From: an uncultured Solobacterium sp.
GTDB taxonomy: Bacteria; Bacillota_I; Bacilli_A; Erysipelotrichales; Erysipelotrichaceae
DNA length: 64,000 nt
Direction: 5' to 3'
Assembly (NCBI GenBank): GCA_900552125.1
Contig: URYK01000008.1
Coordinates: forward strand, 16,792 to 80,791
Under the pieces are notes generated by a model that saw nothing but the letters and a program-made list of their open reading frames with translations, had not been told where the DNA came from and searched no databases. Position 1 is the first letter of the stretch; the number at the start of each line of letters is the position of its first letter. Made by a program: the position numbers and the translations under genes. Positions 1-8,523 of this stretch are shown here, in pieces.

Positions 1-1279
1 GGTTAACAATTTCTGTCGCTTGCGGTACTAAAGAGGCTACCTCATTACGCAACATATTTCCTGTTCCTATTCCATTAGGACAAATAATTAAAATACGTAG
101 ATTTCTTATTTTAGGCTGACTTGTTGATAGAAAAGCACCAAAATGCAATGTAATGTATGCTACTTCTGCATCAGAAATCAGACAACCTAATTTTTTCTCC
201 AAAAATGCACAGGATTTTTTTGTAATTTCATAAAGATCTTCATATTCTGTCTTTATGCTGTTTAACATCGGATTTCCTAATTGAATACCATAGCGATATC
301 GATATAGTGATGTTTTTAAATGTGCATTTATAGCGTTCACCAATTCTTCTTCCTGATCAAAGTAAACGCATGTTAAACGTTCAAATTCATGAACCAAAGC
401 TCTTGACATCTCATAAGTTTCACCCTGCTCCTTCATGACATTTACTGGTATTGTCTGAAGCCGTGAACCTAAAAGATGAAGAGTTACATAGATTCTTTCT
501 CCTCCTGCTAGATCTGGAAAATACTCTGAAACCAGCTGATATTCCTTAGTCTCTACAATTTCTTCCTCATCCATATCGCTAAAAGATAATTCATCACTTC
601 GATTATGAATAGACGCCATAAAAACAGCTAGAGTAGGAAGAATTCCACTCACATACTCAGCCTCTAACTCTCTTTCTATATTTTTAAGTTTCTCCAATAT
701 GATTTGAAAACGTTCTTCATGAGAAAGTACTACTTTTTGACCATAAGCTTCCCATAAAATAGGAAAAAGCATAAAGAAAATTGCTCTTTTCTTTATTGTA
801 TCTCCGACAATACGATATCCGCTTTTTATATCGTAAGATAGTTTTAAATTATAGTTTTCTAAAAAACGAGTAACATTTTTTAAGTCATTAATAATTGTAT
901 TGCGACTCACTTGGCATATTTCCATAAAATCTTCCACATATAAAGCATGATGTCGAACAATAATAGCACAGATTTCTAATCTAGTACGTTCATCTGGGGT
1001 ATAAACCTGATAAATATCATTTTCATAATCTACTAGTACTTCCTGTATTTTTCTAGCATGCTCACTCGTAACATAAATTCCTTTACCTCTTTCCTGCACG
1101 AGTTGTTCTAAACCCTGCTCCTGCAGCCAATCATTAATTTTATTTATGTCATAGTAAACACTTCTTTTAGAAATAGACATTTCATCCGCAACATCTTGAA
1201 TTTTCAAGTATCCACCTGCATATATTACTCTTTTTAATATTTCTTGACATCGCTTATCAAGGCTGAGCATAAAACTCAT
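1..1279 (-). CDS. BglG/MtlR-type PRD-containing transcriptional regulator, 3' end cut by window edge
   Basis: The reading frame starts at an ATG at 1279, six bases after a GGGAGGG ribosome binding site, and runs off the left edge with no stop, giving about 426 codons. An N-terminal helix-turn-helix (residues about 5-60, with the pattern DVADEMSISKRSVYYDI) is followed by a second DNA-binding segment. Two PTS regulation domains come next, with candidate phosphorylated histidines in VTLHLLGSRL and AYITLHFGAF. A C-terminal EIIB-like segment begins with ICPNGIGTGNML and carries the phosphocysteine. Proteins of this class control sugar PTS operons by phosphorylation at PRD and EIIB residues. The sugar and the target operon lie outside the window. 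The family call is firm; the substrate is unknown. Confidence 0.88.
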   Translation of the reverse strand, partial: MSFMLSLDKRCQEILKRVIYAGGYLKIQDVADEMSISKRSVYYDINKINDWLQEQGLEQLVQERGKGIYVTSEHARKIQEVLVDYENDIYQVYTPDERTRLEICAIIVRHHALYVEDFMEICQVSRNTIINDLKNVTRFLENYNLKLSYDIKSGYRIVGDTIKKRAIFFMLFPILWEAYGQKVVLSHEERFQIILEKLKNIERELEAEYVSGILPTLAVFMASIHNRSDELSFSDMDEEEIVETKEYQLVSEYFPDLAGGERIYVTLHLLGSRLQTIPVNVMKEQGETYEMSRALVHEFERLTCVYFDQEEELVNAINAHLKTSLYRYRYGIQLGNPMLNSIKTEYEDLYEITKKSCAFLEKKLGCLISDAEVAYITLHFGAFLSTSQPKIRNLRILIICPNGIGTGNMLRNEVASLVPQATEIVN

Positions 1280-1311
1280 GTATATCCCTCCCGCAATTTT
1301 ATGGATTTACA

Positions 1312-1977
1312 CTAATCTAATAGTCTTTTTATTTTCTTATGATACGGCGTTCCTTTTAAATTCACTTTTGCTTTCTTTAAATACATTTCCATTTTTTCTT
1401 TATTTTTCTGGTATGAGTATTGCAAGCCTAGCAGATACTGTAATAATCCAATTTGTACTAGCTGATCTTCTCTTTGATATTTCTTCACTTTTTCTATTTC
1501 TTTATCTCTTAGCAGACTCTCAATTTTCTGAATATCTTCACTTTTCTTTTCTATAATGATTCTATATAACATCTGGTCATATTCTAATTCATCTTTATTA
1601 GCACTATGCTCCATATGTTCTAAAAGTCTTTTACATATTTCTTTATTTTCTCTATCCAAAAAATAAAAATATGTCTGACTAGCTATCTGATATGCCTGTT
1701 GCTTACTTAATTTGTTATCTAGCATCTTTTTAGTCTGAGCCTCTATTTGTCGATTATCTCCTTGTGATAAATACACACGCAGTATGTTATAATTTCGATC
1801 ATATTCTCTAAAGAATAAACTAAACAAATTACTGTTTAACATAATTAATACTTTTTCATAATTCCCTTGATGTAAATGTTTTAATACTCGATTCCATAAG
1901 ATACTACGTATTATAAACGGAATTGCGATAACTAGCATTATAATTGCCAGCATGACTAGAATCAAAACTCTATTCAT
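1312..1977 (-). CDS. hypothetical membrane-anchored helical protein
   Basis: A 221-residue protein. I place the start at the ATG at 1977, because GTAGGAG lies six bases before it; an in-frame ATG 15 codons upstream has no such site. Residues about 4-25 form one hydrophobic membrane segment. The rest is strongly charged and helical, with Lys/Glu/Gln-rich helices spaced like tetratricopeptide repeats (for example around residues 35-60 and 150-210). No catalytic motif is visible. The likely topology is an N-terminal anchor with a cytoplasmic helical domain, possibly a scaffold. It lies between the PRD regulator and fba on the same strand, but strong terminators at 2076-2177 separate it from fba. 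Function not recognised. Confidence 0.6.
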   Translation of the reverse strand: MNRVLILVMLAIIMLVIAIPFIIRSILWNRVLKHLHQGNYEKVLIMLNSNLFSLFFREYDRNYNILRVYLSQGDNRQIEAQTKKMLDNKLSKQQAYQIASQTYFYFLDRENKEICKRLLEHMEHSANKDELEYDQMLYRIIIEKKSEDIQKIESLLRDKEIEKVKKYQREDQLVQIGLLQYLLGLQYSYQKNKEKMEMYLKKAKVNLKGTPYHKKIKRLLD

Positions 1978-2075
1978 ATATTTCACTCCTACAGATATAA
2001 TTTCTCTTCTATAAAATATCAAGCTATAAGAAGGAAATCAAATCCAATTTATTTCACAATAAATGACAATTTTTG

Positions 2076-2136
2076 CAAAATATATAAAAATAAAACACCA
2101 TATATTTTATAGATGCGATTATAAAATATATGGTGT
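2076..2136 (-). terminator. second (distal) terminator-like hairpin downstream of fba
   Basis: A perfect 17-bp inverted repeat (2095-2111 with 2120-2136, 8-nt loop) is followed on the minus strand by a T-rich stretch (TTTATTTTTATAT). The stem is almost entirely A/T. Confidence 0.7.
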
Positions 2137-2140
2137 ATAA

Positions 2141-2177
2141 AAATTTTTATGAAAACGGCAGAAATATTTCCGCCGTT
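2141..2177 (-). terminator. rho-independent terminator of fba
   Basis: The minus strand reads AACGGCGGAAA-TAT-TTTCTGCCGTT (2154-2177) followed by TTCATAAAAATTTTT. It starts 13 bases after the fba stop codon. It is the first of two tandem hairpins. Confidence 0.75.
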
Positions 2178-2189
2178 AATATGTATGAA

Positions 2190-3059
2190 TTATTCAGCTT
2201 TTCCGTAAGAACCGAATTCTTTCATCATAGCAATTACTTTGTCTTTAATTGCATCTGCACCTGGTTTCAACAATTTACGAGGGTCATATCCTTTACCTTC
2301 TAAGTCTTTACCAGCTTCGATATATTTACGAGTTGCTTCAGCAAATACTAACTGTAATTCAGTATTAACATTAATTTTAGAAACACCTAAAGAGATAGCT
2401 TTCGCAATCTGATCAGCAGGGATTCCTGAACCACCATGTAATACTAGTGGTTTTCCGTTTGTTACTTCCTGGATTTCAGCTAAACGATCAAAGTTTAATC
2501 CAGCCCAATCAGCAGGATATTTACCATGGATGTTTCCGATACCAGCAGCTAGGAAATCTACACCTAGATCAGCGATAGTTTTACATTCCTGAGGATCAGC
2601 TAGTTCACCCATAGATGTAACACCATCTTCTTCACCACCGATTCCACCAACTTCACATTCGATAGATAATCCTTTAGAATGAGCTAATTCGATCATTTCT
2701 TTAGATTTAGCTAAGTTTTCTTCAAATGGATAGTGAGAACCATCAAACATTACTGAAGTAAATCCAGCTTCGATACAAGCTTTAGCTCCATCATAGCTAC
2801 CATGATCCAAGTGCAATGCAACTGGAACAGTGATTCCTAAGCTATCATGAATTTCTTTAACCATAGCAACTACAGTTTTGAATCCACACATGTATTTAGC
2901 TGCACCTTCAGATACACCTAACATAACTGGTGATTTAGCTTCTTCAGCTGCTAATAAAATTGATTTTGTCCATTCAAGGTTGTTGATGTTGAATGCACCA
3001 ACTGCATAGTGACCTTCGTGTGCTTTTTTAAGCATTTCTGTTGCAGATACTAATGCCAT
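2190..3059 (-). CDS. fba: class II fructose-1,6-bisphosphate aldolase
   Basis: A 289-residue protein, the normal length for the class II family. It makes and splits fructose-1,6-bisphosphate (dihydroxyacetone phosphate plus glyceraldehyde-3-phosphate) in glycolysis, using Zn2+ in the cytoplasm. Zinc-ligand histidines are seen in VALHLDHGSYD and VLHGGSGIP, with a further one in GNIHGKYP. The conserved NVNTELQ segment follows the substrate-binding region. The start is set by AAAGGAGG placed a few bases before the ATG. The gene stands alone between tandem terminators and a roughly 280-base spacer that holds its promoter. High confidence. Confidence 0.97.
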   Translation of the reverse strand: MALVSATEMLKKAHEGHYAVGAFNINNLEWTKSILLAAEEAKSPVMLGVSEGAAKYMCGFKTVVAMVKEIHDSLGITVPVALHLDHGSYDGAKACIEAGFTSVMFDGSHYPFEENLAKSKEMIELAHSKGLSIECEVGGIGGEEDGVTSMGELADPQECKTIADLGVDFLAAGIGNIHGKYPADWAGLNFDRLAEIQEVTNGKPLVLHGGSGIPADQIAKAISLGVSKINVNTELQLVFAEATRKYIEAGKDLEGKGYDPRKLLKPGADAIKDKVIAMMKEFGSYGKAE

Positions 3060-3313
3060 AATTAATTCCTCCTTTAGTATTTTACCACTATTATTCTACT
3101 TCATTTTTCCCTATTTGAAAAGCATTTGAATACATATTTTCAAAAATGATATCTAATTTCTATGTTTCATCATTCATGATTTCAATCATCATCAATTATA
3201 TTAAACACAAATATAGACACAAGTAGATAAATCAGAAGCAGTACTTTCATCATACCCATAATTAGTATGCCTATACTCATGTATAAATCATTCTCTTTTC
3301 TTTCATCAATAAA

Positions 3314-3340
3314 CTAAAAAAGAATGGACTATGCCATTCT
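3314..3340 (-). terminator. terminator of the DUF1934-argS-rpoE operon
   Basis: The stem AGAATGG/CCATTCT (3321-3327 with 3334-3340) is followed on the minus strand by TTTTTTAG, directly after the rpoE stop codon. Confidence 0.85.
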
Positions 3341-3341
3341 C

Positions 3342-3665
3342 TTAAAAGTCATCTTCAGAAGCTTTAACGGTTTCTTCCTCTTCTTCATAATCTTCATCAG
3401 CTTCTTCATCAATAATGATTTCTTCTGTATCCACAACAACTTCATTATATGTGTGGCGTTCTCTTAAATCCCATTTATTGTCTTTAAGATTTACAAAACG
3501 ATCATCAAGAGATAAATCACTATAGAACTGTGCAATATTGTCTTCTTCCTGTTGCTTTGTAAATCCCATGATCTGAGAAACTTCTTCCCATAAATTCAAG
3601 AAAACTAAAGCTTTATTTTTCTCTGTCAATATATCATGTGCTACATCAATCATCGGTTTTTTCAT
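3342..3665 (-). CDS. rpoE: DNA-directed RNA polymerase subunit delta
   Basis: A 107-residue protein with the two expected parts. Residues about 1-70 form the HARE-HTH fold (PMIDVAHDILTEKNKALVF, SDLSLDDRFVNL, WDLRERHTYNE). Residues about 75-107 are an almost uninterrupted run of Asp and Glu, the acidic tail that weakens nucleic-acid binding and speeds RNA polymerase recycling in Bacillota. It is clearly shorter than the Bacillus protein, mainly because the tail is short. It ends the DUF1934-argS-rpoE operon, 17 bases after the argS stop codon, and has its own terminator. Confidence 0.9.
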   Translation of the reverse strand: MKKPMIDVAHDILTEKNKALVFLNLWEEVSQIMGFTKQQEEDNIAQFYSDLSLDDRFVNLKDNKWDLRERHTYNEVVVDTEEIIIDEEADEDYEEEEETVKASEDDF

Positions 3666-3682
3666 AATACTAAAGAATCCTC

Positions 3683-5326
3683 CTACATTTTTTCAATTGC
3701 TTCAATGCCAATTAGATCTAAAGCGTTTCTTAAGGTTATTTTCGTAGCCTTCAGCAGCGCCAGTCTTTGTGCAGAAAGCTCTGGATGCTGAGGATCATTT
3801 ACTTTACATACGTTATAGAAACTGTGGAAATGCTGTGCTAGCTTCTGAATATAGTTACATACCTTATGAGGAGAACGAGTACGCGCTGCATCACTCACAA
3901 CATTTGTAAACTCATTGATATATTTCATTAGTGCTATTTCTTTTTCATGTGTCAGTAATTCATAGCTATCCGCTTCTTTGATTCCATCTGCCTGACGAAG
4001 AATAGAGCAAATTCTAGCATGTGCATATTGTGCATAGTATACAGGGTTATCATTACTTTGTTTTCTAGCTAATCCTAAGTCAAAATCAAAATGTGTGTCT
4101 ACTGCGCGCTGTACAAAGAAATAACGAACTGCGTCAACACCAACTTCATCACAAAGCTCACGAATCGTTACTGCATTCCCAAGTCGTTTGCTCATTTTAA
4201 CTTCTTCACCGTTTTCCACAAGTCTAACCATCTGAATGATGTCAACCTGTAATTTATCCGGATCATTTCCTAAAGCTTCTATACTTGCCTTTAAACGTGG
4301 GATATAACCATGATGATCTGCTCCTAGTAAATCTACCAGTAAATCATATCCACGGTCTAACTTATCCTTATGATATGCAATATCTGGTACTAGATATGTA
4401 TAAGAACCATCTTTTTTTCTTAATACACGATCTTTATCATCACCAAATTTAGTTGTCGCAAACCATAAAGCTCCATCTTCTTCATAAGTTAAGCCTTTTT
4501 CAGCAAGCACTTCCAATGCTTTTTCTACTTTTCCATCATCACGAATTTTTTGTTCACTGCTCCAAACATCAAAATGAACACGGAAGTTATCTAAATCGCG
4601 ACGTATTTTTTCAAGCTCAAACTCAATTCCTTTTTCCTTAAAGAATTTCAAGTTTTCATCTGAATATTCAACATACTGTTCCTTATATTCTTCAGCTAAT
4701 GCAATCGCAATCTTTTTAACATCCTCTCCATGATATCCATCTTCAGGAAGAGTGAAATCAAGCCCTAGATGCTCACGATATCTAGCCTGTAAGCTTTTTC
4801 CTAAATTCACAATCTGATTTCCAGCATCATTTACGTAATATTCACGACATACATCATACCCGCTAGCTTTCATCAATCGTGTAATACTATCACCCCAGGC
4901 AGCTCCTCTTGCATGCCCTAGATGAAGATCTCCAGTTGGATTTGCGGATACATATTCCACATTTACCTTCAATCCATTACCAGAATCATTGTGTCCATAG
5001 TTATCTTGTTCATTTAATACACGAGTGATAATTTCCGCAAGAGATGTATTTTTAATAGTGAAGTTTATAAATCCAGGTCCTGCAATATCACATTTCTCAA
5101 TTGCACCCTGTTCCATATCCAAGGAGTCTACAATAGACTGTGCAATAACTCTAGGATTATTCTTTAAAACTCTTGTCAGCTGCATTGCGACATTGGTAGA
5201 ATAATCTCCATGACTCTTATCCTTTGGAATTTCAATCACAATATTTTCAATATCTAAATCCTGATCAAATGCTTTTTTAACCGCATCTTTTAATACCTGT
5301 TTCAAATTACTTTCTATCTGATTCAC
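3683..5326 (-). CDS. argS: arginyl-tRNA synthetase
   Basis: A class I aminoacyl-tRNA synthetase of 547 residues that charges tRNA-Arg. The N-terminal Add-1 domain (about 1-110) precedes the catalytic domain with the HIGH-type motif HLGHARGAAWG and the KMSK loop VKMSKRLGN. The C-terminal DALR anticodon-binding domain includes YAQYAHARICSIL. I choose the GTG at 5326 because AAAGGAGG sits seven bases before it. This GTG overlaps the TGA of the upstream DUF1934 gene (GTGA), which indicates translational coupling; an ATG 8 codons further up would bury the ribosome binding site inside the gene. Confidence 0.97.
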   Translation of the reverse strand: MNQIESNLKQVLKDAVKKAFDQDLDIENIVIEIPKDKSHGDYSTNVAMQLTRVLKNNPRVIAQSIVDSLDMEQGAIEKCDIAGPGFINFTIKNTSLAEIITRVLNEQDNYGHNDSGNGLKVNVEYVSANPTGDLHLGHARGAAWGDSITRLMKASGYDVCREYYVNDAGNQIVNLGKSLQARYREHLGLDFTLPEDGYHGEDVKKIAIALAEEYKEQYVEYSDENLKFFKEKGIEFELEKIRRDLDNFRVHFDVWSSEQKIRDDGKVEKALEVLAEKGLTYEEDGALWFATTKFGDDKDRVLRKKDGSYTYLVPDIAYHKDKLDRGYDLLVDLLGADHHGYIPRLKASIEALGNDPDKLQVDIIQMVRLVENGEEVKMSKRLGNAVTIRELCDEVGVDAVRYFFVQRAVDTHFDFDLGLARKQSNDNPVYYAQYAHARICSILRQADGIKEADSYELLTHEKEIALMKYINEFTNVVSDAARTRSPHKVCNYIQKLAQHFHSFYNVCKVNDPQHPELSAQRLALLKATKITLRNALDLIGIEAIEKM

Positions 5327-5715
5327 ACCAAATCCTCCTTTATGACCCATAAAATCCGATATCCATCAGTAACCTCATCACCACTAAGAATATCATACTC
5401 AATGGCTATAATATTTTCCTTTTTAATATATTTATGCGTAAAAACACCAATATCAAACATTCCAAATTCTGACATAACAGAACCTGCTGTGGTCTTATTG
5501 TGTTCAAATGATAATTGGGTAACCAATTCTCCTTTGCGCTCAATCTTTAGTCCATCATTTCTAGCTTCTATAGTCACTTTTGTATCACTGTCTTTTTCTT
5601 TATATGAAAGACTAAGACAGCCATCCTTATTCGAAAAAAAAGCCTGACCTTCATACATGAGGTAGCGTTCATTTGTATATAAATGTTTTTGCTTCACAAC
5701 AATGTATTTTTTCAT
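5323..5715 (-). CDS. ywiB: DUF1934 (YwiB-like) beta-barrel protein
   Basis: A 130-residue protein of the DUF1934/YwiB family, a small calycin-like beta-barrel of unknown biochemical function that precedes argS in many Bacillota. Visible features are the N-terminal strand KKYIVVKQKH, repeated short beta segments with Lys/Glu alternation, and the C-terminal DGYRILWVIKED strand. The start at 5715 follows GGTGAGG; an upstream in-frame ATG (5739) is possible. It is the first gene of the argS-rpoE operon and its stop overlaps the argS GTG. Family assignment rests on order and pattern. Confidence 0.8.
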   Translation of the reverse strand: MKKYIVVKQKHLYTNERYLMYEGQAFFSNKDGCLSLSYKEKDSDTKVTIEARNDGLKIERKGELVTQLSFEHNKTTAGSVMSEFGMFDIGVFTHKYIKKENIIAIEYDILSGDEVTDGYRILWVIKEDLV

Positions 5716-5866
5716 GTCCTCACCACTTATCATGAGCATTATAGCAGAAATTGTGTATCGTGCAACCTTTTTTTCATAAAAATATTCATTTTTTTCATAT
5801 CCCTTTTTTCATCTCTAGAATTTTATAAAATGATAACTATATTCTACTAGTGCAATAACCTACACT

Positions 5867-5911
5867 ATATTATAAAAGTAGAATATATTTTATATTCTAC
5901 TTTTATAATAT
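5867..5911. repeat. 19-bp perfect inverted repeat, 7-nt loop
   Basis: Arms 5867-5885 and 5893-5911 are perfectly complementary (outer sequence ATATTATAAAAGTAGAATA). It lies between two divergently transcribed genes, so it is not placed to end either one. It could fold in RNA from either strand or extrude as a cruciform. Confidence 0.75.
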
Positions 5912-6011
5912 GAACTGTTGTTCAATTCTTGTTTATATTTTTTTACTTTCATTCAAATCAATCAAAAACAAGATACAAATCATTCATCATTATTTTAATC
6001 AGAAAAAAATC

Positions 6012-6084
6012 CTTCCTTATATTATATATAGACTTATAATTTACATCATCAAAAATACAAAAACTCTTCCTTATATTATATATA
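6012..6084. repeat. 19-bp direct repeat pair
   Basis: CTTCCTTATATTATATATA occurs at 6012-6030 and again, identical, at 6066-6084, in otherwise simple A/T sequence. Each copy is preceded by an A-rich run. Confidence 0.6.
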
Positions 6085-6399
6085 TGCAATTAAAGAAAAA
6101 ATATACCTATTAGTCTTAATTACATTATACTATAAATACACAACTTATTTCTTCATTTATACATAATATACTTTTATTATATTCTATAATTATAATATAG
6201 TATTGAGCATATTCTATTTTTTTAATTATGTATAATATACTATAAATATATTAACTTTTTTCAATCAAAGTATCATACTTAATGTAGATTAATCACATAT
6301 AATAATTTCATTATATTCTATTATTTGAATATAAACTAAATTTGATTTTGTGTTTAAAACTCATACATATGCTCACACTAGTAACATAGAGGTGTTCAT

Positions 6400-8262
6400 A
6401 TGAGAATTGTTCGTAAGCTAATCCTAGGAAGTATATTTCTAATCCTATCGTTGCTCCTTGCTGTTTATATATATGCTTTTGTAAATCGTTTATCATTAGA
6501 TGAACAACGTAAGAATATTACTGTCTATGATATAAATGGTGATGTTCTCTATGAGTCAAATTTCAAGAAAACAATGAAGTGGACAGATTTGGATGACATA
6601 CCTCAGTTTATTCAAGATGCCTTTGTCAGTGTAGAAGATAAACGATTTTATTATCATGCTGGATTTGATCCTTTCCGTATGAGTAAGGCATTAATCACCA
6701 ATCTTGTTCATCAAGACATACGTCAAGGAGGATCTACCATTACACAACAATATGCGAAGAATTTATTTCTAACAAATGAACAGACACTCTCAAGAAAGAT
6801 ACATGAGTTTTTCTATGCGACACGTTTAGAGATGCAATATAGTAAAGCTGATATTTTAGAAGGCTATTTAAACACGATTTATTTTGGTCATGGTGTTTAT
6901 GGCATACATGCAGCTAGTGAATATTTTTTCGATAAAGAAATGGATGAATTAAGTATTTCTGAAACCGCAATGCTGATTGGTATTCCAAATGGTCCAAGTA
7001 TTTATTCTCCCTTCCTTCATGAGGATAATGCAATAGAACGCCAGAAACTGATTCTTACGGTTTTAAAAAACAATAATACAATCACAGATAAACAATACAA
7101 GCAAGCAGTAGATGATAAATTAAAGCTCTCTACCAATGTCAGTATTCAGACTTATGGGATAGATGAGTATTATATTGATGCAGTTATTGCGGAGTTGTAC
7201 AATCAGAACATCGATTTAGATCAGGAGATCAAAGTCTACACTTACTATGATCCTGACATACAAGCTCAATTGAACAACGCAGTAAACTCTCATATTGATT
7301 TTGAAGATGAATTAGAAGTTGCGGGAATTATAACACAGCCATTTACAGGAAACATCATGGCACTTGTAGGAGGTAAGGATTATACGATATCACAATACAA
7401 TCGAGCAATCTATTCCTCACGTCAGGTTGCCAGCACAATAAAACCGCTCTTATACTACTGTGCTCTCCAACAAGGATTTACTCCAGCCACACAATTCACA
7501 TCCCAAGCCACGACCTTTCGACTTTCTGATGGGAAAGAATATGCTCCTACTAACTACAATGACCTTTATGCCAACGATCAGATGTCAATGATCAATGCTA
7601 CTGCTTTAAGTGATAATATTTATGCAGTCAAGACACATTTATTTCTCGGAGTTAATTCTCTGCATAATGCTTTGCTGGATTTTCAGATAAAACAATCAGA
7701 GCCTAATCCTAGCGAAGCCTTAGGAACTGTAAACATGTCACTTTTGGAATTAAGTCGAATATATAACACTTTTGCTTCTGAAGGGCTTTTTATTAAACCA
7801 GCATTTATATCTCGGATCACAAACAAAGACACAACACTTTATGAAAGAGATACACAAGTTAAGCGACTTCTACAGCGCGATGAAACTTTAATACTGAATC
7901 AGATGCTCACTGCAACTTTCGATATTCAAAATCAATCTTACACATTCCCAAGTATGTATGGGCACGAGCCTAGTATTACCATTGCCGCAAAATCAGGTAC
8001 TAGCGATTGGGATTCTCTCGTTATGGGATTTAACCCTGAATATACAGTAGGTATCTGGACTGGCTTTGATGATAATCGTGAATTGAATAAGCAATACTAC
8101 ACGATAAGCAAAGAAATATTCAAAGATACCTTTAATGGCCTATACAAAGATCGCACTGGAGTATGGTACAGACCTAGTGATCGCATCATAGAAAAGCTTG
8201 TTGATCCTATCCATGGAAATGATGATCCAACCGGTTCTCTCTATTGGTTTTTAAAAGATTAA
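6400..8262 (+). CDS. class A penicillin-binding protein (bifunctional glycosyltransferase/transpeptidase)
   Basis: A 620-residue membrane-anchored peptidoglycan synthase acting outside the membrane on lipid II. Residues about 5-28 form the membrane anchor. The GT51 domain shows EDKRFYYHAGFD with catalytic Glu79, then GGSTITQQYAKN and EGYLNTIYFGHGVYGI. The transpeptidase domain has the active-site serine in STIKP (Ser345), SDN at 404-406, and KSGTSD starting at Lys531, so both activities look intact. It is near the short end for class A proteins and has no C-terminal extension. GAGGTG precedes the ATG. It is monocistronic after an AT-rich spacer. Confidence 0.95.
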   Translation: MRIVRKLILGSIFLILSLLLAVYIYAFVNRLSLDEQRKNITVYDINGDVLYESNFKKTMKWTDLDDIPQFIQDAFVSVEDKRFYYHAGFDPFRMSKALITNLVHQDIRQGGSTITQQYAKNLFLTNEQTLSRKIHEFFYATRLEMQYSKADILEGYLNTIYFGHGVYGIHAASEYFFDKEMDELSISETAMLIGIPNGPSIYSPFLHEDNAIERQKLILTVLKNNNTITDKQYKQAVDDKLKLSTNVSIQTYGIDEYYIDAVIAELYNQNIDLDQEIKVYTYYDPDIQAQLNNAVNSHIDFEDELEVAGIITQPFTGNIMALVGGKDYTISQYNRAIYSSRQVASTIKPLLYYCALQQGFTPATQFTSQATTFRLSDGKEYAPTNYNDLYANDQMSMINATALSDNIYAVKTHLFLGVNSLHNALLDFQIKQSEPNPSEALGTVNMSLLELSRIYNTFASEGLFIKPAFISRITNKDTTLYERDTQVKRLLQRDETLILNQMLTATFDIQNQSYTFPSMYGHEPSITIAAKSGTSDWDSLVMGFNPEYTVGIWTGFDDNRELNKQYYTISKEIFKDTFNGLYKDRTGVWYRPSDRIIEKLVDPIHGNDDPTGSLYWFLKD

Positions 8263-8467
8263 AGCTCTTGTGAAATGTCATGTTTTGAGAACATACTTTC
8301 ATTTCTGTATATCATTGCATAACAGGTAATTTTTTTTAAAAACAAAAAAAATCTTAAATTTTTTTAAAGTTTTAATTAAAGTTCGATTTAGCCTATAAAC
8401 ATCGTCTTTTTCGCAACTTTCGAAACACAGGAAAAGTGACAGAAACGTAAGATTTCAAAAAAAAAGG

Positions 8468-8496
8468 GTTGCAAATAAAAAATGCCTTTGTTACAA
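8468..8496 (+). promoter_or_regulatory. sigma-A-type promoter of the wall hydrolase gene
   Basis: TTGCAA (8468-8473), an exact 17-bp spacer and TACAAT (8491-8496), about 30 bases before the ATG. The remaining bases of the spacer 8263-8467 show only A/T-rich runs and no other feature I recognise. Confidence 0.7.
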
Positions 8497-8523
8497 TGAG
8501 GACGTTGATGTCGAGGTGATAAC

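Larger units (their letters stand above)
5716..6399. other. 684-bp AT-rich divergent intergenic region
   Basis: No credible gene is present; short ATG frames here lack ribosome binding sites and have low-complexity codons. It must contain divergent promoters for DUF1934 and the penicillin-binding protein. It holds a 19-bp perfect inverted repeat (5867-5911), a 19-bp direct repeat (6012 and 6066) and many near copies of TATAATATACT further right. Confidence 0.6.

Noticed and set aside
4453..4641. Plus-strand frame inside argS
   Set aside because: Antisense shadow of a conserved gene; no independent signals.
5867..5911. CRISPR repeat or insertion-element end
   Set aside because: A single hairpin with no spacer array and no transposase or target-site duplication nearby.
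5910..6113. 67-codon plus-strand frame in the AT-rich spacer
   Set aside because: Simple-sequence composition and no start signal.
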